Positions 7,104-15,545 of a DNA stretch of 15,839 bases are shown here, one piece after another. The notes under the pieces are model-generated. The model did not search any database. It was given only the letters and a program-made list of their open reading frames with translations, and was not told the origin of the DNA. The stretch lies in the NCBI GenBank assembly GCA_021639925.1, contig JAJXEL010000035.1, positions 1-15,839 of the forward strand, read 5' to 3'. Both the position numbers and the translations under genes were made by a program. The number at the start of each line of letters is the position of its first letter. Position 1 is the first letter of the stretch. The DNA is from Alphaproteobacteria bacterium. Its GTDB lineage: Bacteria > Pseudomonadota > Alphaproteobacteria > CAAGCB01 > CAG-977.

Positions 7104-7661
7104 ATGAATAAAAAATTCATAATGTCTGTATTTTATTGCCTTGTCTGCATTGGTTTTCTGAGTATTTTATTGCGGCCGGAACGCAGGGTTGAAGTATTTT
7201 TTTCGCCTTCTTTTGATTGTGAAGTCAATATTATCAATGCGATTGCGAATACTGAAAACACATTGGATATTGCTGTTTTTTCGATGACAAACAAAACAAT
7301 TTTGAACGCGTTGTTAAAAGCGCATGAAAGAGGGGTGCTGATCCGGTTTTTAGGCGACAGAACGATGGAATTGAACAAATATTCGGTCTTTCCGGTTTTA
7401 AAAAAAGCGGGAATCAGTTTTCGTTTTAACGACGCGTTTGAATTAGAACATAATAAATTTGCGATTTATGATGATAATATTGTTTTGACCGGATCATATA
7501 ACTGGACACGTTCGGCTTCTGATTCTAACAGTGAAAATTGCATATTTTTACATAATGATAAAAAAGTGGTTCAGCGTTACAAAGAAAGATTTAATTATTT
7601 GTGGGGCTTGAATGATGATCCCGCGGAAAAACTTCATGCGGAAATAATTAGTAATAAATAA
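7104..7661 (+). CDS. PLD-family (Nuc-like) nuclease, exported or membrane-anchored
   Basis: A 185-aa protein with one HKD motif: H116, K118 and D123 in EHNKFAIYDD, followed by GSYNWTRSASDSNSEN, typical of the small single-motif phospholipase D group (plasmid Nuc endonuclease, rickettsial PLD, Zucchini/MitoPLD). Such proteins dimerise to build one active site and most cleave nucleic acid without metal; some act on lipids. Residues 5-23 are a hydrophobic helix after a Lys-rich start, so it is likely exported to the periplasm or anchored in the membrane. AGGGA at 7090-7094 is the ribosome-binding site, 9 nt before the ATG. The gene sits between the structured RNA and the trhA-like gene. A role with the CRISPR system is not indicated: it is exported and lies beyond its own upstream RNA. 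Substrate unknown. Confidence 0.88.
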   Translation: MNKKFIMSVFYCLVCIGFLSILLRPERRVEVFFSPSFDCEVNIINAIANTENTLDIAVFSMTNKTILNALLKAHERGVLIRFLGDRTMELNKYSVFPVLKKAGISFRFNDAFELEHNKFAIYDDNIVLTGSYNWTRSASDSNSENCIFLHNDKKVVQRYKERFNYLWGLNDDPAEKLHAEIISNK

Positions 7662-7757
7662 AACGGATATCATTCAATTAAAACGATACAATTTACTATA
7701 TTTTTATTTTGTTTCTCCTTGCTAAAATAAGGCGTAAGTTTTATTTGAGAGGTTGAA

Positions 7758-8411
7758 ATGTCCGCGACAGCCGTTCGTTCTTATACTTGGAAAGAAGAAG
7801 TTTTTAACAGTATAACGCATGGTATAGGTATTTTATTCAGCATCACATGTTTAACTTTGCTGGTCACTTTGTCTTCCGTTTACGGGAACATGTGGAGTGT
7901 TATTTCCAGCTGCATTTTTGGTTTCAGCATGATGATGATGTATACGGCGTCGACGGTTTACCATGCGGCCGCGCCGTCTGAAACCAAAAAAGTATTAAAA
8001 AAAATAGACCATATTGCGATTTACTTTTTAATTGCCGGGACATACACGCCGATATTGTTGGTTTTAATGCGAAATCCTGTCGGTTGGACAATGTTGGGCG
8101 CCATATGGGGACTGGCGCTGGTCGGAACGATATTAAAGCTGGTATTGACGAATATTGACGGGCGGTTTTGGTCTGTAGCTCTTTATTTGATTATGGGGTG
8201 GCTGATTGTCGGAGCGTTTCGGCATGTTTTGAACGTTTTGCCGCCCAGAGCATTGTTGTTTTTATTTTTAGGCGGGATTTTTTATACAACCGGCGTCTTT
8301 TTTTATGTCTGGAAAAGCCGGCCGTACACGCATGTTGTCTGGCATTGTTTTGTGCTGTTGGGATCAATTATGCATTTTTTTGCTATTTTGTTTTCATGCG
8401 TTTTTGTTTGA
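7758..8411 (+). CDS. trhA: Hemolysin III / TrhA (PAQR-like) integral membrane protein
   Basis: A 217-aa protein with about seven hydrophobic helices and the family's metal-site residues: H21 in ITHG, S65-x3-H69 in STVYHA, D84-H85 in KKIDHIAIY, and H192-x3-H196 in HVVWH, with FLIAGTYTPIL between. Members of this family (YqfA/TrhA, distant to eukaryotic PAQR receptors) have been linked to membrane-energy and lipid homeostasis; the haemolysin name is historical and does not imply a toxin. AGAGG (7748-7752) precedes the ATG. The 78-bp gap to ispH has no clear terminator, so the two may share a transcript. The molecular activity is not known from sequence. Confidence 0.92.
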   Translation: MSATAVRSYTWKEEVFNSITHGIGILFSITCLTLLVTLSSVYGNMWSVISSCIFGFSMMMMYTASTVYHAAAPSETKKVLKKIDHIAIYFLIAGTYTPILLVLMRNPVGWTMLGAIWGLALVGTILKLVLTNIDGRFWSVALYLIMGWLIVGAFRHVLNVLPPRALLFLFLGGIFYTTGVFFYVWKSRPYTHVVWHCFVLLGSIMHFFAILFSCVFV

Positions 8412-8489
8412 ACGGGGCGGTATTTTTCTTCTTTTCTTTGCTGGCGTGGGGCGGTATGCTCTGTTTTCGGTATTGAAAAGGATTTTTTT

Positions 8490-9434
8490 ATGTCTTTGCC
8501 TGAATTAACAGTATTGCTGGCATCTCCGCGCGGGTTTTGCGCCGGTGTTACGCGGGCCGTTCAGATTGTTTCCATGGCGTTAAAAAAGTTCGGAACGCCT
8601 GTTTATGTGCGCCATGAAATTGTGCATAACAAGTATGTCGTTCAAAAGCTGGCGGACGAAGGCGCCGTTTTTGTCAATGAGCTGGACGAAGTTCCCGACG
8701 GAGCGGTTGTGATTTTTTCGGCGCACGGAGTCCCCGTGTCTGTCGTTGACGAGGCGCGTCGCCGCGGATTAACGACGATTGACGCGACATGTCCTTTGGT
8801 GGAAAAGGTACACAAAGAAGCGCGGAGAAATTATGAACAAGGCCGAAAAACGCTGTTGATCGGCCATCAGGGACACCCGGAAGTCATCGGGACGATGGGG
8901 CAGATTCCGTGCGGAGAAATCAAATTGATTTCAACGATAGCGGATATTGATGATGTTCCGGCGAAATGGGCTGACCGCCTGGGGTATGTCACGCAGACGA
9001 CGTTGTCTTTGGACGAAACGGCAGGTTTGCTGCAAGCGCTGCAGAAACGTTTCCCGTCAATTGTCAAACCGCATCAGAATGATATTTGTTACGCGACGAC
9101 GAATCGGCAAAAAGCCGTCAAAGCCATAGCCGCGCAGTGTGATTTGCTGATGGTGATCGGGGCGCCGAATTCGTCGAATTCAAAACGGTTGGTGGAAGTC
9201 GCCAGAGAATCGGGGTGTTCCCGTTCTATTTTGGTGCAAAGGGCGGCGGAGATTAACTGGGAACATTTATCGGGCGTAAAGACGCTGGGGATCACGGCGG
9301 GGGCGTCCGCGCCGGAAGTCCTGGTTCGCGAAGTGATTGAAGAGCTGGAAAAGAATTTTAAAATCACTTTATCCGAATACGTTGAAACAGAAGAAAAAGT
9401 GCTTTTTCCTTTGCCGGATTCTTTACGGAGTTAA
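8490..9434 (+). CDS. ispH: 4-hydroxy-3-methylbut-2-enyl diphosphate reductase
   Basis: Last enzyme of the MEP (non-mevalonate) isoprenoid pathway. It reduces HMBPP to isopentenyl and dimethylallyl diphosphate in the cytoplasm with a 4Fe-4S cluster. The 314-aa protein has the three cluster cysteines, C17 (SPRGFCAGV), C101 (DATCPLV) and C200 (DICYATTNRQ). It also has the diphosphate-binding histidines in RHEIVHN, SAHGVP and GHQGHPEV, the catalytic glutamate E131, and the C-terminal GITAGASAPEVLV. Length and motifs are complete. AAAAGGA lies 7-14 nt before the ATG. thrB follows after 6 bp, an arrangement common in alphaproteobacteria, and the two are surely cotranscribed. Confidence 0.98.
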   Translation: MSLPELTVLLASPRGFCAGVTRAVQIVSMALKKFGTPVYVRHEIVHNKYVVQKLADEGAVFVNELDEVPDGAVVIFSAHGVPVSVVDEARRRGLTTIDATCPLVEKVHKEARRNYEQGRKTLLIGHQGHPEVIGTMGQIPCGEIKLISTIADIDDVPAKWADRLGYVTQTTLSLDETAGLLQALQKRFPSIVKPHQNDICYATTNRQKAVKAIAAQCDLLMVIGAPNSSNSKRLVEVARESGCSRSILVQRAAEINWEHLSGVKTLGITAGASAPEVLVREVIEELEKNFKITLSEYVETEEKVLFPLPDSLRS

Positions 9435-9440
9435 TAAAGT

Positions 9441-10400
9441 ATGGCAGTTTATACAAAAGTTTCCGCCGCGGCTTTAACGGCGTTTCTGGCGCAGTATGAT
9501 TTAGGGGAACTTCTTTCTTTTTCAGGTATATCCGAAGGGATTGAAAACAGTAATTACTTTGTGCGGACAACGGCGGGGCAGTTTATCCTGACTTTGTTTG
9601 AAAAGCGCGTTAATCCGGACGAACTGCCGTATTTTTTGAATTTAATGACTCATTTGCGGCAAAAAGGGGTTGTCTGTCCTTTGCCTGTCGCGGGAACGGA
9701 CGGAAAAACGCTGCGGGATCTGTGTGCGAAAAAAGCCTGCCTGACGACTTTTCTGGAAGGCAAATCGGTGCGACGGATCATGCCGGAACACTGTGCCGAA
9801 CTGGGACGCGCCATGGCGGAAATGCACTTGGCCGGGATTGATTACGCCGGGCGCCGGGCGAATGATCTGTCTGTTGACGGGTGGGAAAAGCTGTTGGAAA
9901 AAATCGGCCGGCAGGCAGACGCCATAGAAAACGGCCTATATGATGAAATGGCGGAATCTCTTGATTTTTTAAAGAAAAATTTCCCCTCCGGCCTGCCGCA
10001 GGGGGCAATTCATGCCGATTTGTTTCCGGATAACGTCTTTTTTACGGGATGCAGGCTGTCCGGCATTATTGATTTTTATTTTGCGTGTAACGACGCTTTG
10101 GTCTATGAGCTGGCCGTTTGCTTAAATGCGTGGTGTTTTGATGCGGATACGTGGGATTTTAATACGGCGAAAGCGGCGCGTATGATCGCCGGTTATCAGA
10201 CTGTCCGCCCGTTAAGCGAATCTGAAAAGCGGGCTTTTCCCGTTTTGGCCCGCGGCAGCGCGCTGCGGTTTTTGCTGACACGCGCGTATGACTGGCTGAA
10301 CCGTGTGGAAGGCGCTTTGGTAACGCCGAAAGATCCGCGGGAATACATCAAAAAACTGCGCTTTCACCACAGTGCGCGCAGTTTTGACGATTATATCTGA
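9441..10400 (+). CDS. thrB: Homoserine kinase, kinase-fold type (ThrB, type II)
   Basis: Phosphorylates homoserine with ATP, the step before threonine synthase. At 319 aa it is the aminoglycoside-phosphotransferase-like homoserine kinase found in alphaproteobacteria, not the GHMP-type enzyme of enterics. It starts MAVYTKVSAAALTAFLAQYDLG and has the nucleotide-lobe stretch IENSNYFVRTTAGQFILTLFE. The catalytic loop is HADLFPDNVFF, with H191, D193 and N198, and the metal-binding Asp is D211 in IIDFYFACND. GGAG at 9427-9430, inside the ispH end, serves as ribosome-binding site. In many alphaproteobacteria rnhA comes next; here the following gene is on the other strand, with only 10 bp between the two stops. 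Confidence 0.95.
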   Translation: MAVYTKVSAAALTAFLAQYDLGELLSFSGISEGIENSNYFVRTTAGQFILTLFEKRVNPDELPYFLNLMTHLRQKGVVCPLPVAGTDGKTLRDLCAKKACLTTFLEGKSVRRIMPEHCAELGRAMAEMHLAGIDYAGRRANDLSVDGWEKLLEKIGRQADAIENGLYDEMAESLDFLKKNFPSGLPQGAIHADLFPDNVFFTGCRLSGIIDFYFACNDALVYELAVCLNAWCFDADTWDFNTAKAARMIAGYQTVRPLSESEKRAFPVLARGSALRFLLTRAYDWLNRVEGALVTPKDPREYIKKLRFHHSARSFDDYI

Positions 10401-10410
10401 TAAACAGACC

Positions 10411-11529
10411 TCAGCGTCCGGCTTCTTTGCTTTGCAGAACGGCGGTTATAGGCTGTTTTGCCTTGGGCAATTCGCTGATTTTCGCCAAAGACGACATCAT
10501 GGACTGCTTCGGCGCTTCGGTTTGTTCCTGTTCCTGCGCCGCGTAAGTTTTTCCGCTTTGGTAAGAATACATATTATGGTGTGATTTGTCCTTGACGCTT
10601 CTGAAAAAATTATCGGTATAATTTTTAATCTGCCCGTCCAGCCGGCGGACGGCATTTTCGGAAATAGAAAAAGCTTCTTTCGAGGTCAGAAAGTCTGCGG
10701 AAATATTCTTTTTTAAATCATCGGAAATAAATGCGTATTTCAGTGTGTCTTCCGAAGAAATCGATTCACGGAATGCTTTATTGTCATTTTTTCTGATGCG
10801 GTTTCTTAAGTTATAACCGGTATTATCAATAATCTGTTTTTCATAAATTTCCTGATAGTGTTTATAACCGTACCAGGCTTTAAAACAGGCTTCGCCGGCC
10901 TTGGCCGTATCGCCGGATTTTTCCATTTCGCCGGCAAAGGCGTGCCACATCGGGAATTGTGAAACGTCTTTAATTACTTCGGGGTGTTTGTCCTTAATCT
11001 GCCAGGCAAAATTGAATTCTTCGGTGCAAGCGGCCGCTTCACAGGCGCGGTCGAATTTAATCGCGTCGGCAATATTCAGATTTGATTCGTCTTGCAACTG
11101 CCGGTGGGATTTTTCATTTTGCACGGCGTGCGTCATTTCATGAAAAGCCGTTACGGCGACCGCCGCCGCGCTGGTATGCAGCCGCGGGCAGAGCATCAGT
11201 TTTTTGGCGGAACCGTTCATACTGCCCAGCAGTTGCCCCGCGGCGGCTTCGAAGTAAACCTCGAATCCCATATCGGCGACGTCGTCCAGCAGCTTTTTGC
11301 CCGCGGGAACCGAAGCCATAATGTCAAAGACTTCTTTTAACAACTTTTTTTCTTCTTCCTGCGGCGGGCGCTGTTTTTGGAACGCGCGTTGTAACACGCC
11401 GAGAGATGATGGAATTCCCACATTTTCGACATAATGGACGGAAAGAGTGTTTTCCAGATCTTCCCGTGTTTTCGGCGGTTCCGGTTCTTGAGGCGTTTTT
11501 TTATTTTTAAAAAAGTCGAAAAAAGACAT
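10411..11529 (-). CDS. Putative zinc metallopeptidase (HEMTH motif), uncharacterised
   Basis: A 372-aa protein with H130-E131-M-T-H134, a clear HExxH zinc-protease motif in VTAFHEMTHAVQN. About 30 residues later RACEAAACTEEF supplies glutamates (E164 the likeliest) that could be the third ligand, as in gluzincins. The motif is preceded by a hydrophobic small-residue helix (AAAVAVTAF). There is no signal peptide: it starts MSFFDFFKNKK with a Pro/Glu-rich stretch, so it should be cytoplasmic. The C-terminal half is charged and Tyr-rich without a recognisable domain, ending in a QEQEQTE-rich tail. Proteins like this with an uncharacterised metallopeptidase domain occur in alphaproteobacteria, but I cannot name substrate or pathway. 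It stands alone, convergent with thrB and divergent from xdhA, under its own promoter. Confidence 0.78.
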   Translation of the reverse strand: MSFFDFFKNKKTPQEPEPPKTREDLENTLSVHYVENVGIPSSLGVLQRAFQKQRPPQEEEKKLLKEVFDIMASVPAGKKLLDDVADMGFEVYFEAAAGQLLGSMNGSAKKLMLCPRLHTSAAAVAVTAFHEMTHAVQNEKSHRQLQDESNLNIADAIKFDRACEAAACTEEFNFAWQIKDKHPEVIKDVSQFPMWHAFAGEMEKSGDTAKAGEACFKAWYGYKHYQEIYEKQIIDNTGYNLRNRIRKNDNKAFRESISSEDTLKYAFISDDLKKNISADFLTSKEAFSISENAVRRLDGQIKNYTDNFFRSVKDKSHHNMYSYQSGKTYAAQEQEQTEAPKQSMMSSLAKISELPKAKQPITAVLQSKEAGR

Positions 11530-11563
11530 TGAGGGCCCCTTTTTTGAGAAAACTATAGAAAAT

Positions 11564-11592
11564 ATAATAAAACTTTCCGGCTTTTTTGTCTA
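11564..11592 (-). promoter_or_regulatory. Promoter of the putative metallopeptidase gene
   Basis: On the minus strand TAGACA (11592-11587, 5/6) is followed by 17 bp and TATTAT (11569-11564, 5/6), giving a start near 11557 and a leader of about 28 nt before the ATG at 11529. A convincing promoter for xdhA in the rest of this 188-bp divergent gap is not visible; TAATAAT at 11694-11700 lies too close to the xdhA start to be sure. Confidence 0.65.
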
Positions 11593-11717
11593 TAAAAAAC
11601 GGCGGACGTTTTTCGGTTTTTCGCGAATTTAGGGCCGATTTTTTTAGGACTGGAATTTCAGGATAAAAAAAAGTATCTTTAAGGTTAATTAGGTAATAAT
11701 GGAAAAGGAAAAAACTG

Positions 11718-13163
11718 ATGGCTGATGCTATTCGTTTTCTGTTGAACGGTGAAAAACGGGAGTTACGTGACGTTCCGCCGTTTATGACCGTTTTGCAGTA
11801 TTTGCGTACGGTCGAACATATGACCGGCACGAAGGAAGGCTGCGCCGAAGGCGACTGCGGCGCCTGCACGGTTGTTATCGGCGAAGCCGTAAACGGAAAA
11901 ATGCGCTGGCGCGCCGCGAACAGCTGTATTTTGCTGCTGGGGCGGATTGACGGAAAATATTTGCTGACGGTCGAAGGGGTTAAAAATCCGGACGGCACGC
12001 TGCACCCTGTTCAACAGGCTATGGTTGATATGCACGGCACCCAGTGCGGTTTTTGTTCGCCGGGATTTATTATGTCCCTGTTTACCCTTTATCACTGGGA
12101 AGGCGACAAACCCGCGACGGACGAAGATATTTTTGATATTTTATCGGGGAATTTGTGCCGCTGTACGGGGTATCGCCCGATTTTGGACGTCGCGCGTAAA
12201 ATCGCCTGCGGGAAAAAAGACCGCTTTACGGATCATGAAGCTGATATTGTCAAGGCTTTGGAAGCCATGCAAAGAACAATCGGCATGGAATATGAATACA
12301 ATTCGCAGAAATATTTCGCGCCCAGATCATTGTCGGCTTTGACCGATCTGATCGAAGAACACGCCGACGCCCGCCTGGTCGCGGGGGCGACGGATCTGGG
12401 GCTGGAAGTCAGCAAGGAATTTAAGGAATTCCCCGTCCTGATCGGGTTAAGCGAAGTGCCCGAATTAAATAAAATCGAAGAAACAAACGACGCTTTGATT
12501 ATCGGGGCGGCCGTGCCGTATTCGACTTTGGTCAAAACGCTGGAAAAATGGTTCCCGCCGTTTGCCAAGATTGTGCGCCGTATCGGATCAAACCAGATCC
12601 GCACCGTCGGAACGGTCGGCGGCAATATATGCAACGCCGCGCCGATCGCGGATTCGATTCCGTCTTTGATGGCTTTGGGGGCGACGATCCGCCTGCGTTC
12701 CAAAGACGGCGTGCGCGAACTGCCGGTCGAAGATTTTTATGTCGGTTACCGCCAAACGGTTTTAAAACCGAACGAATTTTTGGAATATGTCACTGTGCCG
12801 AAGCTGCCGGCCGATCATATTTTCAAAGCTTACAAACTGGCGCGGCGGCGCGATTTGGACGTCGCGTCGATTACGGGCGCGTTTAATATCAAAGTTGATG
12901 ATAAAGGCATTGTCACTTTTGCCCGTCTGGGATACGGCGGCGGCGGCGCGGTGCCTCAGCTGGCGACCAACGCGCAGGACGCTTTGATCGGAAAACCGTG
13001 GACGCAGGAAGTCGTCGATCAGGCGATGGAAGCCATGGTTCAGGACTTTATCAAGCGCCGTCCGAAAGGCGATTACCGTTCTGATATCGCTTTGAATTTG
13101 CTGAAAAGAGTTTACGTTGAAACGACAACACCCGAAGCCGATCTGGAGGTTTGGAAATTATGA
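11718..13163 (+). CDS. xdhA: Xanthine dehydrogenase, iron-sulfur/FAD subunit
   Basis: Electron-transfer subunit of xanthine dehydrogenase, passing electrons from the molybdenum site through two 2Fe-2S clusters to FAD and NAD+. In its 481 aa the plant-ferredoxin cluster comes first (C42, C47, C50 in EGCAEGDCGACTVV and C70). The alpha-helical cluster follows (C110, C113 in QCGFCSPGF and C147, C149 in LCRCTGYRP). From about residue 185 there is an FAD-binding domain with LVAGATDLGLEV and RTVGTVGGNICNAAPIAD, and the C-terminal FAD-associated domain with ARRRDLDVASITGAF. This fused layout matches the Rhodobacter XdhA (about 460 aa). The stop overlaps the xdhB start as ATGA, so translation is coupled. 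It may be involved in purine salvage or breakdown. Confidence 0.95.
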   Translation: MADAIRFLLNGEKRELRDVPPFMTVLQYLRTVEHMTGTKEGCAEGDCGACTVVIGEAVNGKMRWRAANSCILLLGRIDGKYLLTVEGVKNPDGTLHPVQQAMVDMHGTQCGFCSPGFIMSLFTLYHWEGDKPATDEDIFDILSGNLCRCTGYRPILDVARKIACGKKDRFTDHEADIVKALEAMQRTIGMEYEYNSQKYFAPRSLSALTDLIEEHADARLVAGATDLGLEVSKEFKEFPVLIGLSEVPELNKIEETNDALIIGAAVPYSTLVKTLEKWFPPFAKIVRRIGSNQIRTVGTVGGNICNAAPIADSIPSLMALGATIRLRSKDGVRELPVEDFYVGYRQTVLKPNEFLEYVTVPKLPADHIFKAYKLARRRDLDVASITGAFNIKVDDKGIVTFARLGYGGGGAVPQLATNAQDALIGKPWTQEVVDQAMEAMVQDFIKRRPKGDYRSDIALNLLKRVYVETTTPEADLEVWKL

Positions 13164-15472
13164 AAACAGTGATCAAAGGCGGTGTGCGCCAACCTTTGCC
13201 GCACGAAAGCGCTCATTTGCACGTCACGGGCGAAGCCGAATACGTCGATGACATTCCCGAATTGCCCGGAACGATAACGGCGTATATTTTAAAAAGCCCG
13301 AAAGCGCATGCGAAAATAAAGAAAATAGATAAGTCCAAGGCTTTGGCTTTAAAGGGAGTCTATGCCGTTTTAGACGCTTCGGACATTCCGGGCCATAATG
13401 ACATCGCGCCGATTATCCACCCGGAACCCTGTCTGGCGCCGGGCGAAGTCAACTATGTCGGCGAACCGGTTGCGGCCGTTTATGCGGACAATATGGCTGT
13501 TTGCCGCAAAGCCGCAGATCTGATCGAAGTCGAATATGAAGACCTGCCGGCCGTTTTAACGATTGAAGAAGCCTGGGAAAAGAAAAGCTTTTTAACCAAG
13601 CCTTTGATCGCTACGATCGGGGATCCCGCCAAAGCTTTAAAAGAAGCCAAACACAAAATTAAAGACGAATTTACGATCGGCGGCCAGGATCATATGTATC
13701 TGGAAACGCAGGTGGCGTACGTCATTCCCAAAGAAGACAAACAGTACATGGTTTACAGTTCGACGCAAAACCCCGCGGAAGTCCAGCGCGGCGTCGCGGA
13801 TCTGCTGGGATTGCCGTTTAATATGGTCAGGGTGGAAAACCGTCGTATGGGCGGCGGTTTCGGCGGCAAAGAAAGCCAGCCGTCAATCTTTGCGGGCGTT
13901 GCGGCTTTGGGCGCCTGGAAAACGGGCCGGCCGGTCAAAATCCGTCTGGACCGCGACGACGATATGATCATCACCGGCAAACGTCACCCGTATATTGTTT
14001 CTTATGAAGTCGGCTTTGACGACGACGGCCGCATTTGTGCAATGGACGTGGATTACAAAGGCAACTGCGGCAGCGTCATTGATATGTCTTTGCCCGTTGT
14101 GCAAAGGACGGTTTGTCACGGCGAAAACTGTTATTACATTCCGAACTGCGTGATCCGCGGCCATTTGTGCAAAACGAACACCGTTCCGAACACGGCGATG
14201 CGCGGGTTTGGCGCGCCGCAGGGCATGGTCGGCATGGAAGGCATTATTGAACGGATCGCTTTTTATTTGAAAAAGGATCCGCGCGAAATCCGCCGCATTA
14301 ATTTTTACGGAACGACGGACCGCAACGTAACGCCGTACCACCAGACGATCGAAGACAACGTCATTCAGGAATTGTTCGACCGTGTGGAAAAGGAAGGCGA
14401 ATACGATAAAAGGCGGGCGGAAATTATCGAATACAACAAAAAATCTCCGTATGTCAAAAAAGGCATTGCGATGTCGCCGTTAAAATTCGGCATTTCGTTT
14501 AACAAAGTGAATTTGAATCAGGCGGGGGCTTTGGTCTGCGTTTATACGGACGGCAGTATCCTGATCAATCACGGCGGGACGGAAATGGGCCAGGGCGTCA
14601 ATACAAAGATGTGTCAGGTGGCAGCCGAAGTTTTTTCCATAGACGTTGAACATATCCGCGTGACGGCGACGGCGACCGATAAAGTCCCGAATACGTCGGC
14701 GACGGCGGCTTCGACGGATTCCGATATGAACGGCATGGCGGTTAAAAACGCGATTGACAACATTAAAAAAACGCTGGTCGAATGGGCGGCGAAGCACTGG
14801 GACGTTCCCGAAGAAGAAGTCGTATTCGAAGCCAACAACGTTTATATGGGCAAAAAAGCCAAGATGTCTTTCCCTGCTTTTGTCAAGGAAGCCAATCTGA
14901 ACCGCGTTCCGTTGTTTTCTTCGGGCTTTTATAAAACGCCCAAGATTCATTTTGACGCGGAAACAATGACGGGGCGTCCGTTCCTGTACAGCTGTTACGG
15001 CGTGTGCATGGCCGAAGTCGCCGTAGACCTGTTGACCGGGGAATCGCATGTTTTGCGGGCGGATATGATTTACGACGCCGGTATGTCTTTAAATCCGGCG
15101 ATTGATATCGGCCAGGTCGAAGGCGCGTTTATTCAGGGGTTAGGCTGGGCGTTGTTGGAAGACCTGAAGTGGGATAAGAACGGTAATTTGACGACGCATT
15201 CTCCGACGACGTACAAAATTCCGACGGGACGCGATCTGCCGAAGATCTTTAATGTTCAGTTATTGGAAAAACCCAATAAGGAACCGACGATCTTTAATTC
15301 CAAGCCGACGGCGGAACCGCCTTTGATGTTGGGAATTGCCGTGTGGCTGGCCGCGCGCGACGCGGTGGCGGCGATCGCGGATTATAAACTGCGCGTCAAT
15401 CTGGATATGCCCTGCACGCCGGAAAGAATGCGAAAGGCTATCAAAGACATTCAGTCCCGCTACTGCCCGTAG
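13160..15472 (+). CDS. xdhB: Xanthine dehydrogenase, molybdopterin subunit
   Basis: Catalytic subunit that hydroxylates hypoxanthine and xanthine to urate at a molybdenum cofactor. It is 770 aa, close to Rhodobacter XdhB. Motifs in order: GGQDHMYLETQ with the purine-contacting Glu, GGGFGGKES around the cofactor, AMRGFGAPQGM with the substrate-binding Arg, GGTEMGQGVNTKM, the GFYKTPKIHFD and TGRPFLYSCYG stretch diagnostic of xanthine dehydrogenases, LNPAIDIGQVEGAFIQGLG, and the catalytic Glu in SKPTAEPPLML. The last usually reads GEPP, so Ala replaces the Gly next to the Glu. I chose the ATG at 13160 because GGAGG (13145-13149) is 10 nt upstream; the in-frame TTG at 13151 is too close to that site. 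No xdhC cofactor-insertion gene follows within the window. Confidence 0.95.
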   Translation: MKTVIKGGVRQPLPHESAHLHVTGEAEYVDDIPELPGTITAYILKSPKAHAKIKKIDKSKALALKGVYAVLDASDIPGHNDIAPIIHPEPCLAPGEVNYVGEPVAAVYADNMAVCRKAADLIEVEYEDLPAVLTIEEAWEKKSFLTKPLIATIGDPAKALKEAKHKIKDEFTIGGQDHMYLETQVAYVIPKEDKQYMVYSSTQNPAEVQRGVADLLGLPFNMVRVENRRMGGGFGGKESQPSIFAGVAALGAWKTGRPVKIRLDRDDDMIITGKRHPYIVSYEVGFDDDGRICAMDVDYKGNCGSVIDMSLPVVQRTVCHGENCYYIPNCVIRGHLCKTNTVPNTAMRGFGAPQGMVGMEGIIERIAFYLKKDPREIRRINFYGTTDRNVTPYHQTIEDNVIQELFDRVEKEGEYDKRRAEIIEYNKKSPYVKKGIAMSPLKFGISFNKVNLNQAGALVCVYTDGSILINHGGTEMGQGVNTKMCQVAAEVFSIDVEHIRVTATATDKVPNTSATAASTDSDMNGMAVKNAIDNIKKTLVEWAAKHWDVPEEEVVFEANNVYMGKKAKMSFPAFVKEANLNRVPLFSSGFYKTPKIHFDAETMTGRPFLYSCYGVCMAEVAVDLLTGESHVLRADMIYDAGMSLNPAIDIGQVEGAFIQGLGWALLEDLKWDKNGNLTTHSPTTYKIPTGRDLPKIFNVQLLEKPNKEPTIFNSKPTAEPPLMLGIAVWLAARDAVAAIADYKLRVNLDMPCTPERMRKAIKDIQSRYCP

Positions 15473-15484
15473 CTACTACCCGTA
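15459..15484 (+). repeat. 13-bp tandem duplication spanning the xdhB stop codon
   Basis: GCTACTGCCCGTA (15459-15471) is followed directly by GCTACTACCCGTA (15472-15484), 12 of 13 identical. The first copy carries the last codons of xdhB and the first two bases of its TAG stop. The second copy leads into the structured modules downstream. Confidence 0.8.
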
Positions 15485-15545
15485 GGGGGAAAACGTCCTC
15501 CGGACAGGGCACTCCCCGTGCGGGGAAAACGTCTTCCAGACAGGG
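15476..15545 (+). repeat. Two tandem RNA modules with 36-bp period
   Basis: The 34-bp units 15476-15509 and 15512-15545 match at 29 of 34 positions. Two of the five changes fall on opposite sides of the same predicted pair: GTCC-TCC-GGAC (15495-15505) becomes GTCT-TCC-AGAC (15531-15541), a C-G to U-A swap that keeps the stem. The other hairpin is CCC/GGG in the first unit and CCCC/GGGG in the second. Confidence 0.8.

Noticed and set aside
7104..7661. PLD nuclease as part of the CRISPR-Cas effector system
   Set aside because: It has an export or anchor helix, and it is separated from the array by an independent promoter, RNA and terminator.
15512..15531. CTCCCCGTGCGGGGAAAACG resembles a type I-E CRISPR repeat
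   Set aside because: There are only two adjacent imperfect units with no spacer-like unique sequence between them and no type I cas genes. The similarity is limited to the GC-rich hairpin.
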